This document shows, piece by piece, positions 33,330-35,017 of a DNA stretch of 35,017 nt. A program made the translations under genes and the position numbers. The notes beneath the pieces are model-generated. The model did no database searches. It saw only the letters and a program-made list of their open reading frames with translations, and was not told the DNA's origin. This DNA comes from Candidatus Rokubacteria bacterium GWA2_73_35 (GTDB lineage Bacteria; Methylomirabilota; Methylomirabilia; Rokubacteriales; CSP1-6), in the NCBI GenBank assembly GCA_001790205.1, contig MGBU01000036.1, positions 1 through 35,017 on the forward strand, read 5' to 3'. Every line of letters begins with the position of its first letter. The first letter of the stretch is position 1.

Positions 33330-34129
33330 CGCACCTCTCCGTCGAGATTGGCGTAGTACACCTTCGGGTCCGTGTTGAGCTGGGGCTTGAGGACGTGGAG
33401 CTTGTTGAGCCGCCGGAAGCGCACGAGCCGGCTCGCGTGGCTCCGGAGGTCGCCGAAGATCCGGGCCTGGGTCGGGCAGACCTCGACGCAGGCGGGCTGG
33501 AGCCCCTTGACGAGGCGGTGCAGGCAGAAGGTGCACTTGTCGGCGACCCGGGTCTTCGGGTGCAGGTAGCGCTGCCCGTACGGGCACGCCTGGATGCAGT
33601 AGCGACAGCCGATGCAGCGCTCGGCGTCGATGATGACCACGCCGTCCTGCGTCGTGAACGTCGCGTTCACGGGGCACACCTGGACGCAGGGCGGCTTCTG
33701 GCACTGGTTGCAGAGCTTCGGGACGAAGAAGGTCCGCACGACCTCGCGGGCGTCCTGCACCGGCTCCCGCATCGGCTCGCGCGCCGTGCCGAGGCTGATG
33801 TTCCCGACGCTGACCTCCCCGTCGCGGGTGATCGTGTAGCGCTCGACCCAGGTCCGGAAGTAGAAGGGCTCGTCGGGCACGTCGTTCTCGACCTTGCACG
33901 CGACGGCGCACAGGTTGCAGCCGATGCACTTGTCGATGTCGATGCCCATGCCGTAGTAGTGGGCGCTGGGCTCGTAGCCGTTCTTCGCGTTCGGCGCGGC
34001 GGCCGGCTGCTTCGCGGCCGGCTCCTTCGCCGCGGTCTCCTTGCCGGCCGCGTGGCGCGCGACGGCCCCCAGCACGCCGGCGGCGGGGATGAAGACGACG
34101 GCGCCCTTCAGGAACTCGCGCTTGTTCAT
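33326..34129 (-). CDS. Four-cluster ferredoxin subunit (NrfC/DmsB-like) with Tat-like signal
   Basis: 267 residues. The N-terminus MNKREFLKGAVVFIPAAGVLG resembles a twin-arginine signal with KR in place of RR. An Ala/Lys/Pro-rich linker follows. Four 4Fe-4S motifs are seen: CIGCNLCAVACK, CNQCQKPPCVQVCP, CIGCRYCIQACP and CTFC..PACVEVCP. This is the standard electron-transfer partner of NrfD-type proteins and lies between that gene and an octahaem cytochrome with overlaps on both sides. No molybdopterin subunit accompanies the set. Confidence 0.92.
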   Translation of the reverse strand: MNKREFLKGAVVFIPAAGVLGAVARHAAGKETAAKEPAAKQPAAAPNAKNGYEPSAHYYGMGIDIDKCIGCNLCAVACKVENDVPDEPFYFRTWVERYTITRDGEVSVGNISLGTAREPMREPVQDAREVVRTFFVPKLCNQCQKPPCVQVCPVNATFTTQDGVVIIDAERCIGCRYCIQACPYGQRYLHPKTRVADKCTFCLHRLVKGLQPACVEVCPTQARIFGDLRSHASRLVRFRRLNKLHVLKPQLNTDPKVYYANLDGEVR

Positions 34130-34866
34130 GGCCGCCCCTCGGGGAGGTGCGGATAGTGGCACTCCCAGCAGAGGTTGCGCGCCCCGTGCGTGGCGATGTC
34201 CACCTTCGGCGCCTCCTTCGGCGTGCCCGCTCGCCCCTGGCCGTGACACGTCGCGCAGAACTCCCGCGAGTCGGGCTTCGACGGCAGGGCGGTTCTCGGC
34301 GCGGTCTTGTGCCGCTCGGGCGCCTTGTGGCACGTGGTACAGGTGAGGAGCGCGTGGCTCGACACCGCCTTCGTCCGCTCGATCTGGGCGTGGCACGCCG
34401 CGCACTCCTTCGGCACCTTCGGGGGCACCGGATCGTGCGGGTTGTGGCACGTGGAGCAGGACTTCAGCGGGTTGTGCGTCGTCAGGTTGATCTGCGGGAA
34501 GCCCGTCGGTCTGGACGGGTCGTAGGCGTGGCACCTGGCGCACGTCGTGCGATCGCGCGGGATCACGGGCTTGGCGGCCGACGGGTCCTCGGCGTGCTTG
34601 ACGGACGGGGCGTGGCAGCCCTCGCACGCCAGCACCCGGTGGAAGCTCTTCGCCTTCTTGGCCGCGATGTCGTCGTGGCAGTCCTGGCAGGCCGTCGAGC
34701 CCGCGAACTTCACCGGCTTGGCCGACTCGCGCTGCGTGGTGAGCGACCAATGCAGGGAGGTGGACGTGAGCGAGCGCGGAATGAGAACGAAGCGGGCGAC
34801 GAGCGTGAGCGCGACGAGGACGCCGATGACGATCGCGAGCCGTTTGACCTGCTCAGGAATTCTCAA
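34126..34866 (-). CDS. Membrane-anchored octahaem cytochrome
   Basis: 246 residues, starting with TTG 34866, preceded by AAGGAGG with a 6 bp gap. One N-terminal transmembrane helix (~residues 8-28) and eight CXXCH motifs: CQDCH, CEGCH, CARCH, CSTCH, CAACH, CTTCH, CATCH and CWECH. It overlaps the ferredoxin gene as ATGA. In a quinol:cytochrome module of the NrfD type it would accept electrons from the iron-sulfur subunit (inference). No substrate site was recognised. Confidence 0.9.
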   Translation of the reverse strand: MRIPEQVKRLAIVIGVLVALTLVARFVLIPRSLTSTSLHWSLTTQRESAKPVKFAGSTACQDCHDDIAAKKAKSFHRVLACEGCHAPSVKHAEDPSAAKPVIPRDRTTCARCHAYDPSRPTGFPQINLTTHNPLKSCSTCHNPHDPVPPKVPKECAACHAQIERTKAVSSHALLTCTTCHKAPERHKTAPRTALPSKPDSREFCATCHGQGRAGTPKEAPKVDIATHGARNLCWECHYPHLPEGRP

Positions 34867-34912
34867 CCACCGCCTCCTTCGTCGCTGTCCTTCGTCGCCG
34901 GGCCGGGCCGCG

Positions 34913-35017
34913 TCAGCGCCGCGGCGCCGGGCCGCGGGGCGTCGCCGACGCGCTCCGCAGCAGCCCGATCAGGTTCACCATCTCGTCGCCCGCGAAGCGC
35001 GGGTAGGCGATCCCCTG
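34913..35017 (-). CDS. C-terminal end of a WNH-type dihaem cytochrome (partial)
   Basis: Only the last 34 codons are in the window. YPRFAGDEMVNLIGLLRSASATP matches the C-terminus of the dihaem protein at 23960-24586 (YPRFSGDEMVDLLGFLRSGTGTP). It is therefore very likely another member of the same family. No CXXCH is visible in this piece. It heads the octahaem-ferredoxin-NrfD series on the minus strand, as the paralogue at 23960 heads its own series. Confidence 0.8.
   Translation of the reverse strand, partial: QGIAYPRFAGDEMVNLIGLLRSASATPRGPAPRR

Overview
The window is about 35 kb of very GC-rich DNA (strong G/C bias at third codon positions) from a bacterial chromosome. The gene content is a combined tungstate/molybdate uptake operon, many multihaem c-type cytochromes, a Rieske/cytochrome b pair, a periplasmic nitrate reductase and an NrfD-type quinol module. 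With the base composition, this suggests a respiratory bacterium of the Candidatus Rokubacteria / Methylomirabilota type. That placement is inference; no rRNA or other phylogenetic marker is present. No tRNA, rRNA, CRISPR, transposase or phage gene was seen, and no gene-free stretch exceeds 300 bp.

Layout. (1) 1-5833, minus strand: modE - tupA - tupB - modA - modB - modC - second ATPase (cut by the left edge). A ModE-type palindrome overlaps a plausible promoter just before tupA. A ~279 bp imperfect inverted-repeat element separates modB from modC. (2) 5912-13823, mostly housekeeping: a NagB-like sugar-phosphate deaminase, a small secreted protein, then on the minus strand two cyclophilins, a D-aminoacylase-type amidohydrolase and an ArnT/PMT-type glycosyltransferase, a zinc-ribbon/PilZ membrane protein, and typA on the plus strand. 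(3) 13923-24586, plus strand: tandem-domain cytochromes with a WNHxPxM motif, a PCYCGC-family protein with an in-frame UGA, a NapH/NosR-like iron-sulfur membrane protein, an octahaem cytochrome, then tetrahaem + nonahaem + Rieske + cytochrome b + trihaem genes that look like an unusual bc-type complex. (4) 24606-32131, plus strand: trihaem, 13-haem, cytochrome b561-like, NapC-like nonahaem and another nonahaem protein (one site CX3CH), leading into napA and napB. (5) 32097-35017, minus strand and convergent: a second WNH cytochrome (partial), an octahaem cytochrome, a four-cluster ferredoxin subunit and an NrfD-type membrane subunit.

How they fit together (inference): molybdate or tungstate taken up by region 1 would supply the Mo-bis-MGD cofactor of NapA. 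Quinol oxidised by the b561/NapC-like module or by the NrfD module would feed a haem-rich periplasmic wire to NapA/NapB. The Rieske/cytochrome b complex would exchange electrons with the same periplasmic pool. I count 73 CXXCH motifs plus one CX3CH motif in the window.

Most notable observation: the gene at 15323-15760 has a TGA codon exactly where PCYCGC-family proteins have the first Cys of a Cys-X2-Cys pair. The reading frame continues 33 codons with normal codon use and ends in an ATGA overlap with the next gene. A hairpin sits at the distance expected of a bacterial SECIS element and a near-perfect sigma-54 promoter lies upstream. This looks like a previously unnoticed selenoprotein with a U-X2-C motif.
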